A DNA stretch of 64,000 nt from an uncultured Duncaniella sp. (GCA_910576785.1 CAJTJG010000010.1:56131-120130); one strand, 5' to 3'; shown: positions 1 through 9,218, numbered from the stretch's first letter. Made by a program: numbers and translations. The notes: generated from the letters alone by a model not told the origin.

Positions 1-1
1 G

Positions 2-391
2 CATTGCGGCAACGGAGTGAATCAGATCTTCAATGACACGACAACCACCGGTGCCAACTCGTTCATGGAGGGCAACATGTTTGCCGCCTTTGTGGCCGAG
101 TTCATCTTCACGTTTATCTTCGTGCTCGTGGTTCTCGGTACTACCGACTCCCGTCAGGGTGCCGGACAGTTTGCCGGTCTGGCCATCGGTCTCAGCCTTG
201 TGCTTGTCCATATAGCATGTATCCCCATTACCGGTACATCTGTCAATCCTGCCCGTTCTATCGGCCCGGCTATCTTCGCCGCCATCGAGGGCAATTGTGT
301 GCCCATCTCGCAGGTTTGGCTCTTCATCGTGGCTCCGATGCTCGGCGCACTCTGCTCCTCGGGCGTATGGAACGCCATCAAGGAGAAGTAA
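2..391 (+). CDS. aqpZ: Aquaporin (MIP family), C-terminal part; 5' end outside window
   Basis: Reading frame 2 is open from the window edge to a TAA at 389-391, so this is the C-terminal 129 residues of a gene that begins upstream. It holds hydrophobic membrane segments and the second MIP pore motif, SVNPARS. The residue after NPAR is Ser, as in water-selective aquaporins; glycerol facilitators usually have Asp there. That favours an AqpZ-type inner-membrane water channel over GlpF. The GTG at base 17 is internal and not a likely start. The first NPA motif is not visible, so the gene cannot be checked for completeness. It is followed by a long hairpin that probably ends its transcript. Confidence 0.88.
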   Translation, partial: HCGNGVNQIFNDTTTTGANSFMEGNMFAAFVAEFIFTFIFVLVVLGTTDSRQGAGQFAGLAIGLSLVLVHIACIPITGTSVNPARSIGPAIFAAIEGNCVPISQVWLFIVAPMLGALCSSGVWNAIKEK

Positions 392-461
392 GCTCCGGTG
401 TGAACCGGTATAGACCGGCTTTATCATAACGTACAGAAATATACAACGATACATAAGGAAG

Positions 462-540
462 AAGAAAGGACAGAAGCGACTGGCGATTGATTGTTGTCAT
501 GACAATTAAATACCATGTCACTTCTGTCCTTTCTTTTTTT
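462..540 (+). terminator. Long hairpin, copy A of a repeated intergenic family; probable terminator
   Basis: A 19-bp arm at 462-480 pairs with 517-535 with one mismatch and is followed by a T run (to 540). The arm core GGACAGAAGCGAC resembles arms of the hairpins at 15112-15232 and 32952-33041. It lies just downstream of the aquaporin gene, so it probably works as its terminator. The rest of the 392-703 gap holds only the padR promoter. Confidence 0.7.
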
Positions 541-600
541 CATTCAAGTCCTCACATGTATTCAGGAAATATAAAATTTGTTAAAATATAGTACTTTGTA

Positions 601-631
601 TTGCATAGTACCTTTTGATGCTATACTTTTG
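601..631 (+). promoter_or_regulatory. Bacteroidota-type promoter for padR-pspC
   Basis: TTG at 601-603 and TACTTTTG at 624-631 are separated by 20 nt and fit the TTTG/TAnnTTTG consensus of Bacteroidota sigma factor. The start site should be near 638, leaving a leader of about 65 nt before padR. Confidence 0.6.
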
Positions 632-703
632 CGGTGTGGTTGGTAGGGATATCGGCAAATACTGCTGTTTCCACAACCAGTGTAATGAATGTAATATCAG
701 TAC

Positions 704-1060
704 ATGATGAATATTGACAATCTCAAATCGCAGATGCGCAAGGGTATGCTTGAGTTCTGTGTGCTGCTGATCCTCAGGCGCGGGGACGCCTACGCCTCGG
801 AGATGATAGCCCGGCTCAAGGAAGCACACCTGATAGTGATGGAGGGCACGCTGTACCCCCTGCTCACGCGTCTGAAAAACGACGGACTTCTGAGCTACCG
901 CTGGGAGGAATCCACTCAGGGACCGCCGCGCAAATATTACACCATCACTCCGCTCGGACATCAGTTTCTCGACCAGCTGCAGGGATCATGGAACGAGATA
1001 GCCCGCTCGGTGGAGATACTCCAGCAAGATTATCACTCAAAATTCACACCTGAAGAATGA
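704..1060 (+). CDS. PadR-family transcriptional regulator
   Basis: A 118-residue protein with the PadR winged-helix pattern: an N-terminal helix-turn-helix, the segment EGTLYPLLTRL near residues 48-58, and the wing GPPRKYYTITPLG near residues 75-87. PadR proteins are small dimeric repressors that often control a neighbouring membrane or efflux gene. The stop overlaps the start of the next gene (pspC-like) by 4 nt (ATGA), so the two are translationally coupled and probably work together, likely in envelope stress. Start ATG at 704, with a second ATG directly behind it at 707; either could be used. The effector is unknown. Confidence 0.9.
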   Translation: MMNIDNLKSQMRKGMLEFCVLLILRRGDAYASEMIARLKEAHLIVMEGTLYPLLTRLKNDGLLSYRWEESTQGPPRKYYTITPLGHQFLDQLQGSWNEIARSVEILQQDYHSKFTPEE

Positions 1061-2175
1061 AAAAGACATTTCCGGTAAACATCAACGGCAAGGTTTACTA
1101 TATAGACGAGGACGCTTACGCTCTGCTGCAGAACTATCTCTCTCAGCTGAGGGCCACATTTCCCGGCGAGGAGGGAACAGAGATAGTCAACGATATCGAG
1201 TGCCGTATATCCGAGCTATTCGACGAGCGGATGACCGGCGGAATGGCTGTGATAGTGATGGCCGATGTCAATTATGTCATCGAGACTATGGGCCGTCCGG
1301 AGGATCTGGGCGAGGTGCCCGGCCCGGAGGCTCACGGTACTGACGCATCGGGTGCTTCCGATGGCCAGGGGCCGGTGCCCCCACCTTTTTATAATGCCGT
1401 GCCTGACTCGGCCGAGGATGCACGCCCGCACCGCAAGCTCTACCGCGACGAGCGCCATAAGGTGTTTGGCGGAGTTCTGGCCGGACTGGGACAGTATCTC
1501 AACTGGGATGTGACCATACTGCGTGTGCTCGTGGTGATACTTGCTTTGGCCACCAAGCTCATACCATGCATCATATTGTATCTCATAGCGTGGCTTGTCA
1601 TCCCTCCGGCACGCACATCGCGCCAGATCCTCGAGATGCAGGGGCAGCCTGTCAATCTGTCCACGGTGGGCCATAATGTGATCGACTCGGCCACTCCTCC
1701 GCCTGCACCGGTGCCGGGAGGAAATGACTTCGCGAAGTTTATCAATACGTGCTTCTCGCTGGTGGCCAAGTTCTTTCTCGCTCTGTTTGCCTTCGCGGGC
1801 GGAGTGGCGGCATTTGCATGTGGAGTGATAGCGCTGGTGGTGATAGCGGGAATGATATGTGTGGCGTTGGGCTACTCTGTGGAGTTTATATCGGATTATG
1901 CGTTCGGCTATCGATCGCCGTTCATATGGGGCTGGGGCATGGCACTCCTGATGCTTGCCATAGCCCTGCCGGCGGGAGCGTTGCTGTGGGCAGGTTGCAC
2001 GGTGCTGTTCAAGGCTCCGTCGATCTCGCGGTCAGCTGTAGTTGTGGGTTTGATAATAGAGGTTCTGCTGATTGTGGGATGTGCGGTGCTCATCAATCTT
2101 GATGTGCCCGAACCGTTCACATGCATGTGGGGTATACTTCCACCCACGGCCATGCTCTCTCCATCCATGTGCTGA
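1057..2175 (+). CDS. PspC-domain membrane protein
   Basis: 372 residues. An N-terminal cytoplasmic part (1-120) resembles the region found before PspC domains in Bacteroidales. A PspC domain follows at about 125-184, with the typical pattern HRKLYRDERHKVFGGVLAGL and then a hydrophobic helix. Three or four more membrane helices lie between residues 225 and 360. PspC proteins belong to phage-shock/envelope-stress systems and sit in the inner membrane. Coupling to padR suggests autoregulation through that repressor. The C-terminal 20 residues are short and end in Cys, with no recognised motif. Role beyond envelope stress is inference. Confidence 0.87.
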   Translation: MKKTFPVNINGKVYYIDEDAYALLQNYLSQLRATFPGEEGTEIVNDIECRISELFDERMTGGMAVIVMADVNYVIETMGRPEDLGEVPGPEAHGTDASGASDGQGPVPPPFYNAVPDSAEDARPHRKLYRDERHKVFGGVLAGLGQYLNWDVTILRVLVVILALATKLIPCIILYLIAWLVIPPARTSRQILEMQGQPVNLSTVGHNVIDSATPPPAPVPGGNDFAKFINTCFSLVAKFFLALFAFAGGVAAFACGVIALVVIAGMICVALGYSVEFISDYAFGYRSPFIWGWGMALLMLAIALPAGALLWAGCTVLFKAPSISRSAVVVGLIIEVLLIVGCAVLINLDVPEPFTCMWGILPPTAMLSPSMC

Positions 2176-2199
2176 ATTGTATTTGGCGCAATAAATCCG

Positions 2200-2238
2200 G
2201 TGATGGTTCGTTACTAAAGTGATGAACCATCACTTTTT
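2200..2238 (+). terminator. Hairpin plus T run overlapping the porT start
   Basis: GTGATGGTTC (2200-2209) pairs perfectly with GAACCATCAC (2224-2233), followed by TTTTT. It has the form of an intrinsic terminator for padR-pspC, but its right arm contains the first codons of porT (ATG at 2222). It could also hide the porT start in mRNA. Confidence 0.55.
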
Positions 2239-2965
2239 CATATGGCTTAGGTTGGCGTTGCGGGGATCCGTGGTCCTCTGCATGGTCATGTGCGGGCTGG
2301 CTTGCGGAGCGCAGACGCTCAACGACAAGGTGCTCAACCGTCCCTATGCCGATCTGCGCCGCTGGCATCTCGGATTCTCGCTCGGAGTGCACGAGCAGGA
2401 TATATCCATCACCCACAATGGTTTTGTCACCGACAATGGCGAGCAGTGGTTTCTCGAGCAGCCATCCTTCTCGCCCGGTTTCTGTGTGAACGGTCTTATC
2501 GATCTGCGTCTCAACCATCTGTTTAACCTGAGATTCACTCCCGGCATGTATTTCGGCAACCGCGACATCACCATGCGCGAATACAATACCGGGACGGAGC
2601 TCCGGCAGAATGTCAAGTCGGCGCTTGTGGTGCTTCCGCTCGATGTGAAGTTTTCGGGATTCCGCTACAGAAACTCCCGCCCTTACATCACGGCAGGTAT
2701 CATGCCTACGTTCAATGTCACCAAGCAGAAGGGTGACTATCTGCGCACCAAACCTATGGACTTCTATCTCACCACCGGTTTCGGTTGTGACTTCTATCTG
2801 CCTTATTTCAAACTGATCCCGGAGGTGAAATTCTGCTTCGGCCTCACCGATATCATAGATCACGACCGTCCCGATCTCGAGGATGAGCCAGACAAGATCA
2901 AAATCACAAAATCCATCAAGAAGGCCATATCACAGATGGTGGTGCTTACATTTTACTTCGAGTGA
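2222..2965 (+). CDS. porT: PorT-like outer-membrane barrel protein of the type IX secretion system
   Basis: About 247 residues with an N-terminal signal peptide ending at CGLACGAQ, then a run of alternating beta-strands ending in aromatic FYFE, as in outer-membrane barrels. The mid-section LPLDVKF...NSRPYITAGI resembles the conserved core of PorT/SprT, which is needed for type IX secretion. The next gene is porP, 3 nt away, so it starts the por operon. In Porphyromonas gingivalis porT is, to my knowledge, not joined to porPKLMN. GTG at 2219 and ATG at 2222 are both possible starts; 2222 is chosen because it keeps the full signal peptide. The hairpin at 2200-2238 overlaps this start; an internal ATG at 2282 would lose the signal's basic region. 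Confidence 0.78.
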   Translation: MNHHFFIWLRLALRGSVVLCMVMCGLACGAQTLNDKVLNRPYADLRRWHLGFSLGVHEQDISITHNGFVTDNGEQWFLEQPSFSPGFCVNGLIDLRLNHLFNLRFTPGMYFGNRDITMREYNTGTELRQNVKSALVVLPLDVKFSGFRYRNSRPYITAGIMPTFNVTKQKGDYLRTKPMDFYLTTGFGCDFYLPYFKLIPEVKFCFGLTDIIDHDRPDLEDEPDKIKITKSIKKAISQMVVLTFYFE

Positions 2966-2967
2966 CA

Positions 2968-3990
2968 ATGAAAAGAGCCATATATACACGTCGTCTCCCG
3001 GCGTTTGTTCTCGGCATGCTCTTATGTGTGCTGTCGGCGGCAGCCCAGGGCGACGCGTTGCTGACCCACTACTGGGCGGTGCCTACATATTATAATCCAG
3101 CCGCAGCCGGCGATACTGACAACATCCGTCTGCGCGGAGGCATGCGGATGCAGTGGGTAGGCATAGACGGTGCCCCAAAAACATTTGTCGGTGCGGCCGA
3201 TATGCCGTTCCGTTTCATCGGTAAACGTTTCGGTACGGGTATAGTGGTACAGCAGGAGTCCATGGGTCTTTTCCGCAACCTCACAGTCAATGCCCAGATA
3301 GGCTATAAGTTCAAGGCTCTCAAGGGGGAGTTCACCGCGGCCCTTCAGGTGGGATTCTTCAATGAGCAGTTCAAGGGCTCCGAGGTCTATATCCCTGATG
3401 ACGATGACTTCCATCAGAGTGCCGACGACGCTATCCCCAACCGCGATGTGGCCGGCAATGCCCTCGATCTCGGTATCGGCGTATACTATGTGCATAAACG
3501 TTTCAAGGCCGGACTCTCTCTGCTCCACGCCAACAACCCTACCGTGACGTTTTCGTCGGAGGGTGAGAATTCATCGCCAGGGGCATCCACCGGAGCTTCC
3601 GGCGAGACTGCTAAAAAATATCAATTCACGGCCGGACGCATGGCCTATTTCACAGCCGAAGGCAATATTCCCATAAAGAACACGTTATTTGAAGTGATAC
3701 CTTCCCTGCTTGTGAGGAGCGACTTCAGTTTCACCGATGTGGCCGTGAGCGGCCGGGTGCGCTACAACAAGATCTTCACCGCCGGAATAGGATACCGCTA
3801 CGACGATGCCGTCTCCATAATGCTCGGAGCCGAGGTCAAGGGTATATTCATCGGCTACAGCTATGACTATCATACCAGCGCGGTATCCCGGGCATCGTCC
3901 GGAAGCCACGAGATATTCGCAGGCTACAACCTTAAACTGGACTTCTCAGAGAAAAACCGCAACAAACACAAGAGCATCCGTATAATGTAA
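2968..3990 (+). CDS. porP: PorP/SprF-family type IX secretion outer-membrane protein
   Basis: About 340 residues: signal peptide (cleavage after SAAAQG), then the PorP/SprF opening motif LTHYWAVPTYYNPAAAG, followed by a beta-barrel with many aromatic-ended strands. PorP sits in the outer membrane with the PorK-PorN ring and takes part in attaching secreted proteins at the surface. ATG at 2968 is preferred over the in-frame GTG at 2962, which overlaps the porT stop. It is directly followed by porK (3-nt gap). Residues about 200-215 hold a Ser/Gly/Ala-rich stretch that may be a surface loop. Confidence 0.92.
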   Translation: MKRAIYTRRLPAFVLGMLLCVLSAAAQGDALLTHYWAVPTYYNPAAAGDTDNIRLRGGMRMQWVGIDGAPKTFVGAADMPFRFIGKRFGTGIVVQQESMGLFRNLTVNAQIGYKFKALKGEFTAALQVGFFNEQFKGSEVYIPDDDDFHQSADDAIPNRDVAGNALDLGIGVYYVHKRFKAGLSLLHANNPTVTFSSEGENSSPGASTGASGETAKKYQFTAGRMAYFTAEGNIPIKNTLFEVIPSLLVRSDFSFTDVAVSGRVRYNKIFTAGIGYRYDDAVSIMLGAEVKGIFIGYSYDYHTSAVSRASSGSHEIFAGYNLKLDFSEKNRNKHKSIRIM

Positions 3991-3993
3991 CTT

Positions 3994-5433
3994 ATGAAAA
4001 AGATACTCCATATTCTCATCGCCTCGATCATTGTCGCCATGGCAGTAAGCTGTGCTTCGGGCAGCCGCAGCTCCATGGGTGGCGAGGTGACCGGCGTGGG
4101 CGGCACATCGTGGGCCGAACCCACCCCTTATGGCATGGTCCTCGTATCGCGCGGCTCGGTCAAGATGGGCCCCGCCAAGGAGGACTCGCTATGGAATCTC
4201 AAGGCCGATCCGCGGGGTGTGTCCGTGGATGCTTTCTGGATGGACGAGACCGAGATCACGAACTCGAAGTACAAGCAGTTTGTGTTCTGGGTGCGTGACT
4301 CCATCATCCGTGAGCGTCTGGCCGATCCGCGTTTCGGCGGCAACGAGGAGTTCAAGATCGAGGAGGACCGCGAGGGCAATCCCGTCACTCCCCATCTCAA
4401 CTGGGCCAAGCCCATACCCTGGCGCAACGCCAACGAGGATGAGCAGCGTGCCATCGAGAGCGTGTACCGCACCAATCCCATCACCGGCGCCCGCGAGCTT
4501 GACCACGAGCAGCTCAACTATCGCTATGAGGTGTACAACCACACCGAGGCCGCCAAGCGCAAGAACCGTCTCAACCCGGCCCGCAGGGAGTACAATACCG
4601 ACAAGCCTGTGCCCACAACCCTTCCCGTCATCTCGAAGGATACGGCATATATCAATGACGATGGCGAGATCGTCCGCGAGACCGTGACCCGTGCTCTCTC
4701 CGGAAGCTACGACTTTCTCAATACATATATAGTGAATGTTTACCCCGACACCACCGCGTGGATCAATGATTTTGACAACGCCTACAACGAGCCTTACGTG
4801 CGTCTCTACTTCGCTCACGGAGGCTACAGCGAGTATCCGGTGGTGGGTGTGAGCTGGGAGCAGGCCAATGCTTTCGCCAACTGGCGCACAGATTACCTGC
4901 GCCGTTCGCTCGGCCGTCAGGGCGTATACATAGAGCCTTACCGTCTGCCCACAGAGGCAGAGTGGGAGTATGCCGCACGCGCCGGCAAGTCGGAGAACAT
5001 GTATCCCTGGGACGGCGATCTGCCGCTCACCGAGGATCAGGGATGTTTCTATGCCAACTTCAAACCTCAGGAGGGTAACTTCGTGCAGGACGGGCAGCTG
5101 ATCACATCGCGGGTGGGTACATATTCGCCCAACGATTTCGGCCTTTACGACATGGCCGGTAATGTGAGCGAGTGGACCTCGACGGCATTCACCGAGAGTG
5201 TGGGCAAGCTCACGAGCGACCTCAATCCGGAGTACCGCTACGATGCCGCCAAGGAGGACCCTTACAAGATGAAGCGCAAGATAGTGCGCGGAGGCTCATG
5301 GAAGGATGTGGCCCACAATGTCAGGTCGGATATCCGCATGTGGGAATATCAGAATGAGCAGCGCTCCTACATAGGCTTCCGCTGTGTGCGCACGCAGATA
5401 GGATTTGCAAAGGGCACGAAGGCTAAAAAGTAA
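3994..5433 (+). CDS. porK: PorK/GldK lipoprotein, type IX secretion ring subunit
   Basis: 479 residues. The lipobox AVSC places the lipidated Cys about 20 residues in. The rest is an FGE-sulfatase-like fold: GSVKMGP...DETEITNSKYKQFV near the start, RLPTEAEWEYAARAG in the middle, and DMAGNVSEWTS and RGGSWKD near the end. In PorK this fold has no known enzymatic role; it forms the periplasmic ring with PorN under the outer membrane. The length agrees with GldK/PorK. Its place between porP and porL is the usual order. Confidence 0.95.
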   Translation: MKKILHILIASIIVAMAVSCASGSRSSMGGEVTGVGGTSWAEPTPYGMVLVSRGSVKMGPAKEDSLWNLKADPRGVSVDAFWMDETEITNSKYKQFVFWVRDSIIRERLADPRFGGNEEFKIEEDREGNPVTPHLNWAKPIPWRNANEDEQRAIESVYRTNPITGARELDHEQLNYRYEVYNHTEAAKRKNRLNPARREYNTDKPVPTTLPVISKDTAYINDDGEIVRETVTRALSGSYDFLNTYIVNVYPDTTAWINDFDNAYNEPYVRLYFAHGGYSEYPVVGVSWEQANAFANWRTDYLRRSLGRQGVYIEPYRLPTEAEWEYAARAGKSENMYPWDGDLPLTEDQGCFYANFKPQEGNFVQDGQLITSRVGTYSPNDFGLYDMAGNVSEWTSTAFTESVGKLTSDLNPEYRYDAAKEDPYKMKRKIVRGGSWKDVAHNVRSDIRMWEYQNEQRSYIGFRCVRTQIGFAKGTKAKK

Positions 5434-5469
5434 CAACCGATCACACCATCACCACCGCATAGACCAATC

Positions 5470-6423
5470 ATGGAAAAGGATAAGATAAAGACCAAGTACA
5501 AGACCATAATGACATGGGAGGGGGGACAGCGTCTCTTCAACTTCGCCTACAGCATCGGCGCGGCCATCGTCATATGGGGTGCGCTTTTCAAGATACTCCA
5601 CCTGCCGGGTGGCAACACGCTCCTGTGCATAGGCATGGGTACTGAGGTCCTCATGTTCATTCTCACGGCTTTTGACCGTCCACCCAAGGAATATCATTGG
5701 GAGGAGGTCTTTCCCGAGCTTGACAAGAAAAACGGTGAGACCGCAGGCACCACACGTCTGTCAGGCGGAAGCACTGTGATAGTGGGTGGAGGATCGATGG
5801 ATGCCTCCGCTGCCGACGGGGCCGTGGTGGCTTCGGCGGGAGTCAACCCGCTCAGCCTCTCGCCCGACGACACACGCTCGCTCAGCGAGAGCATACAGCG
5901 CATGAGCGCCGCCGCCGAGCAGCTGTCAAAAATGGCCGAACTCACCACGGCCACGCAGGAGTATCTCTCGCAGATGAGTGCCATATCAGAACAGATGCAG
6001 CAGCTGCGCCAGACCACCGAGGCCCTCAACAATGTGTCTAACGTGCTCCTCCAGAGCTATACCGCCATCACCGAGAATTCGGCCGGCATCACCGAGAACT
6101 CGCGTGGCTACATATCGCAGATGGGCGATCTAAACCGCAATCTCGGCGGTCTCAACACCATCTACGAGATCCAGCTCAAGAGTGTGTCGTCACAGCTCGA
6201 GAGCATAGACCGTGTGAACCGTGGCATCAAGGATATACGCGACATGTATGAGAAGAGTGCCTCGCAGAGTGCCCGCTATTGCGAGGAGACAGAGAAGATG
6301 GCACGCTACATGCAGCAGCTCAACCAGGTGTATGAGAAGATGCTCCACGCCATGACGGTCAATATGTATCGCCCGATGATGAACGATATACCCGGTGCGT
6401 CAAGCTCGGGTGCCGTCCAGTGA
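5470..6423 (+). CDS. porL: PorL/GldL inner-membrane motor subunit of type IX secretion
   Basis: 317 residues. Two transmembrane helices lie at about residues 20-65, with the family features FNFAYSIGAAIVIWGALFKI and HLPGG, then FDRPPKEYHWEEVFPEL. The rest is cytoplasmic, Ser/Gln-rich and predicted coiled coil. With PorM, PorL forms the proton-driven rotary motor of the system. The 36-nt gap to porK and 42-nt gap to porM fit one operon. Confidence 0.95.
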   Translation: MEKDKIKTKYKTIMTWEGGQRLFNFAYSIGAAIVIWGALFKILHLPGGNTLLCIGMGTEVLMFILTAFDRPPKEYHWEEVFPELDKKNGETAGTTRLSGGSTVIVGGGSMDASAADGAVVASAGVNPLSLSPDDTRSLSESIQRMSAAAEQLSKMAELTTATQEYLSQMSAISEQMQQLRQTTEALNNVSNVLLQSYTAITENSAGITENSRGYISQMGDLNRNLGGLNTIYEIQLKSVSSQLESIDRVNRGIKDIRDMYEKSASQSARYCEETEKMARYMQQLNQVYEKMLHAMTVNMYRPMMNDIPGASSSGAVQ

Positions 6424-6465
6424 ATCCTGTATACCAAAAGAATCAATCCCACCATCAATTAATAA

Positions 6466-8028
6466 ATGGCTGAATCAGTAGTAAGGCTCTCCCCAAGGCA
6501 GAAGATGATAAACCTCATGTATATCGTCCTCACCGCCATGCTCGCCCTGAACGTATCGAGCGATGTGCTCGACGGTTTCGTGCAGGTCGAGGACGGCCTG
6601 GCGCGTACCAACGCCAATGTGGGCCGTCGCAACGATGCCATCTATGCCCAGCTCGAGAGCTTCACCCAGCAGAATCCCGGCAAAGGTGCTCCATGGCTCG
6701 ACAAGGCCTCTGATGTGCGTCGCCGTGCAGCCGATCTGTATTCCCTCGTCGACTCGCTCAAAAGAGCCATTGTCATAGAGGCCGACGGTGAGGAGGGCGA
6801 TGTGGCTGATATCAATCGCCGTGACGATCTTGAGTCGGCAGCCGTGGTGATGCTGTCCGCAGGTCATGGCGAGGGCCCTAAGCTCAGGGAGAGAATAGAT
6901 CTCTACCGCGACTTCGTGACTTCGCTTGTGGCTGACTCCACAAAGCGGGCCAGCATAGACGAGGCACTCTCCACAAGTCCGTTCCGTCGCCCCGGCACCG
7001 TGCAGGCTCAGGCATGGGAGGAGGCTAAGTTCGAGAATCAGCCCGTAGTGGCTGCCGTGACCCTCCTCACGAAGCTGCAGAACGATATACGCTATGCCGA
7101 GGGCGAGGCCCTGGCAAACCTGCTCGCTGCGGTCGATGCCGGCGATGTGCGTGTCAACGAACTCAACGCGTTCGTGATACCGCAGTCGCGAATGGTGATG
7201 CGTGGTGGCCGCTATTCGGCCAATATCGTGCTTGCGGCAGTCGATACGACCGCACGTCCCGACATTTTTGTGGGTGGCAGAAAGCTCCCCGGTGACGGAC
7301 GCTACGAGTTCAACACCACATCGACAGGAACGTTCGATTATTCCGGATATATAGAGGTGGCTCACGGAGATGGCTCCACAACCCGTCATCCTTTCCAGTC
7401 GAGCTATACCGTGATGGAGCCTACAGCCACAGTGTCGGCCACCATGATGAATGTGCTCTACGCCGGTATCAACAATCCGATGAGCATATCGGTGCCCGGA
7501 GTGCCTATGAATGGTGTGTCGGCCACGATGACCAACGGCTCGCTGACGCGTCAGGGTGACACGTGGATAGCACGTCCTGCCAAGGTGGGCGAGAATGCCA
7601 CCATCACCGTCACGGCAAATATTGACGGACGCCCGCAGACGGTGGCCACATCGACATTCCGTGTGCGCAAGCTCCCCGATCCGGTTGCATTCATCAGCTT
7701 TACAGGTCAGAACGGAGCCAAGGACCGCTATAAGGGTGGCAAACCATTCTCCAAGACACTTCTTGCGTCAGCCCCGGGTATCGAGGCTGCTATCGACGAT
7801 GATATGCTCAACATCGACTTCCAGGTACTCGGATTCGAGACGGTTTTCTTTGACCAGATGGGCAATGCCATCCCGGAGGTGTCGCAGGGCGCAGCGTTCT
7901 CACAGCGTCAGCGCGACCAGTTCAAGAGACTCTCGCGCGGCAAGCGGTTCTACATATCCCGTATCCGAGCCAAAGGCCCCGACGGTATAGAGCGTGTGCT
8001 CAGTCCGGTCGAGGTGATAGTAAATTAA
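6466..8028 (+). CDS. porM: PorM/GldM motor subunit of type IX secretion
   Basis: 520 residues. The N-terminus SPRQKMINLMYIVLTAMLAL is typical of GldM: a short cytoplasmic stretch and one transmembrane helix. A long periplasmic part follows, made of an N-terminal helical domain (about 40-225) and three beta-rich domains. PorM dimers enter the PorL pentamer and reach the PorK-PorN ring, carrying motor rotation across the periplasm. Length and order are normal. Confidence 0.95.
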   Translation: MAESVVRLSPRQKMINLMYIVLTAMLALNVSSDVLDGFVQVEDGLARTNANVGRRNDAIYAQLESFTQQNPGKGAPWLDKASDVRRRAADLYSLVDSLKRAIVIEADGEEGDVADINRRDDLESAAVVMLSAGHGEGPKLRERIDLYRDFVTSLVADSTKRASIDEALSTSPFRRPGTVQAQAWEEAKFENQPVVAAVTLLTKLQNDIRYAEGEALANLLAAVDAGDVRVNELNAFVIPQSRMVMRGGRYSANIVLAAVDTTARPDIFVGGRKLPGDGRYEFNTTSTGTFDYSGYIEVAHGDGSTTRHPFQSSYTVMEPTATVSATMMNVLYAGINNPMSISVPGVPMNGVSATMTNGSLTRQGDTWIARPAKVGENATITVTANIDGRPQTVATSTFRVRKLPDPVAFISFTGQNGAKDRYKGGKPFSKTLLASAPGIEAAIDDDMLNIDFQVLGFETVFFDQMGNAIPEVSQGAAFSQRQRDQFKRLSRGKRFYISRIRAKGPDGIERVLSPVEVIVN

Positions 8029-8059
8029 CAGATTATATATTTCCCATCAAGATATACCC

Positions 8060-9205
8060 ATGAAGAAATTTCTTCTTGCCGCATTTTCAATCATAGTCGC
8101 AGCCGGGGTTTTCGCCCAGGATGTCTCCACCGGCAGTGTCGTGCGCCGACGCGGTCCCGGTGACCGTCCCGGAGCCAAGGAGACCACACCGGGTGTGACA
8201 CAGCGCATGCAGTCGCACTTCGAGGAGACCCCTAAGGATGAGAGCGAGCTGCAGTGGATGCGTGTGATGTACCGTCAGCTTGACCTTACAAAGGATGCCA
8301 ACGGTGCGTTGTACTATCCCGACGAACCGGTGGAGGGACAGGAAAATCTGTTCCGCATCATCATGGGCCGTATGGCCGATGGTCAGCTCGGGGCATACGA
8401 GTATCTTGACGGACGTGAGGTGTTCACTGACGCCTACAAGGTGAAGATGCGTGATGTCCTCGACCGTTTCCATATACTCTACACCGATGCCAAGGGTTCC
8501 ACTGAGAAGAATCCTCGTTTTGTCATCGAGGAGTCGGATGTGCCAGCCTCGGAGGTGCTTTCCTACTATATCATAGAGAAGTGGGAGTTTGACCGCCGGT
8601 CCAACCGTATGCGCACTCGTGTGGAGGCCATATGTCCGGTGCTACACCGCTCGGGCGATTTCGGCGGCGAAGCCGTGAAGTATCCCATGTTCTGGGTGAA
8701 GTACGATGAGCTCCGTCCCTTCCTCTCCACGCAGAATATTTTCACAGACGATGACAACAACCTCGCCACATGTACCTACGATGATTTCTTCCAGCTCGGA
8801 CTTTACGAGGGTGATATCTACAAGACCCGCAATCTGAAGAACAAGTCGCTCATGCAGCTTCATCCCGATCCGGATGATCTCGCCCATGCCCGCGACAGCA
8901 TTCAGCAGCGTCTGGACAGCTATGAGAAGAAACTGTGGGTGCCTTCGCTCGAGGAGCTGGCCGAGCGCCGCGAAGCTGCCGAAAAGGCCGCCGCGCTCGC
9001 CGAAGGTCAGAATTCCGGCGATGAGACTGCCGTAGGTCAGGCTGATGAGAAGCCTGCACGCTCTGCCCGTGCGTCGCGCTCCAAGCGTGGGTCCGACAGA
9101 AGCAAGGCCACCAAGAGCAAACCCGCCAAGGTGAAGAAGCCCAAGGCTCCTAAGAGCTCCGGATCGTCGGGAGCCACGAGGTCGGTGCGCAATCGCCGCC
9201 GTTGA
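8060..9205 (+). CDS. porN: PorN/GldN periplasmic ring subunit of type IX secretion
   Basis: 381 residues with a signal peptide cut after GVFAQ. The GldN core covers about residues 60-280 and includes YYIIEKWEFDRRSNRMRTR and PMFWVKYDELRPFL. The last 90 residues are low-complexity, first Glu/Ala-rich and then strongly basic (Lys/Arg/Ser/Pro), which makes the protein longer than its core domain. PorN binds PorK in the ring below the outer membrane. It is the last recognised por gene of the operon; the glycosyltransferase begins 13 nt later. Confidence 0.94.
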   Translation: MKKFLLAAFSIIVAAGVFAQDVSTGSVVRRRGPGDRPGAKETTPGVTQRMQSHFEETPKDESELQWMRVMYRQLDLTKDANGALYYPDEPVEGQENLFRIIMGRMADGQLGAYEYLDGREVFTDAYKVKMRDVLDRFHILYTDAKGSTEKNPRFVIEESDVPASEVLSYYIIEKWEFDRRSNRMRTRVEAICPVLHRSGDFGGEAVKYPMFWVKYDELRPFLSTQNIFTDDDNNLATCTYDDFFQLGLYEGDIYKTRNLKNKSLMQLHPDPDDLAHARDSIQQRLDSYEKKLWVPSLEELAERREAAEKAAALAEGQNSGDETAVGQADEKPARSARASRSKRGSDRSKATKSKPAKVKKPKAPKSSGSSGATRSVRNRRR

Positions 9206-9218
9206 CGGTGATGGATTT

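Noticed and set aside
2..391. Glycerol facilitator instead of aquaporin
   Set aside because: NPAR is followed by Ser, not Asp, as in water channels.
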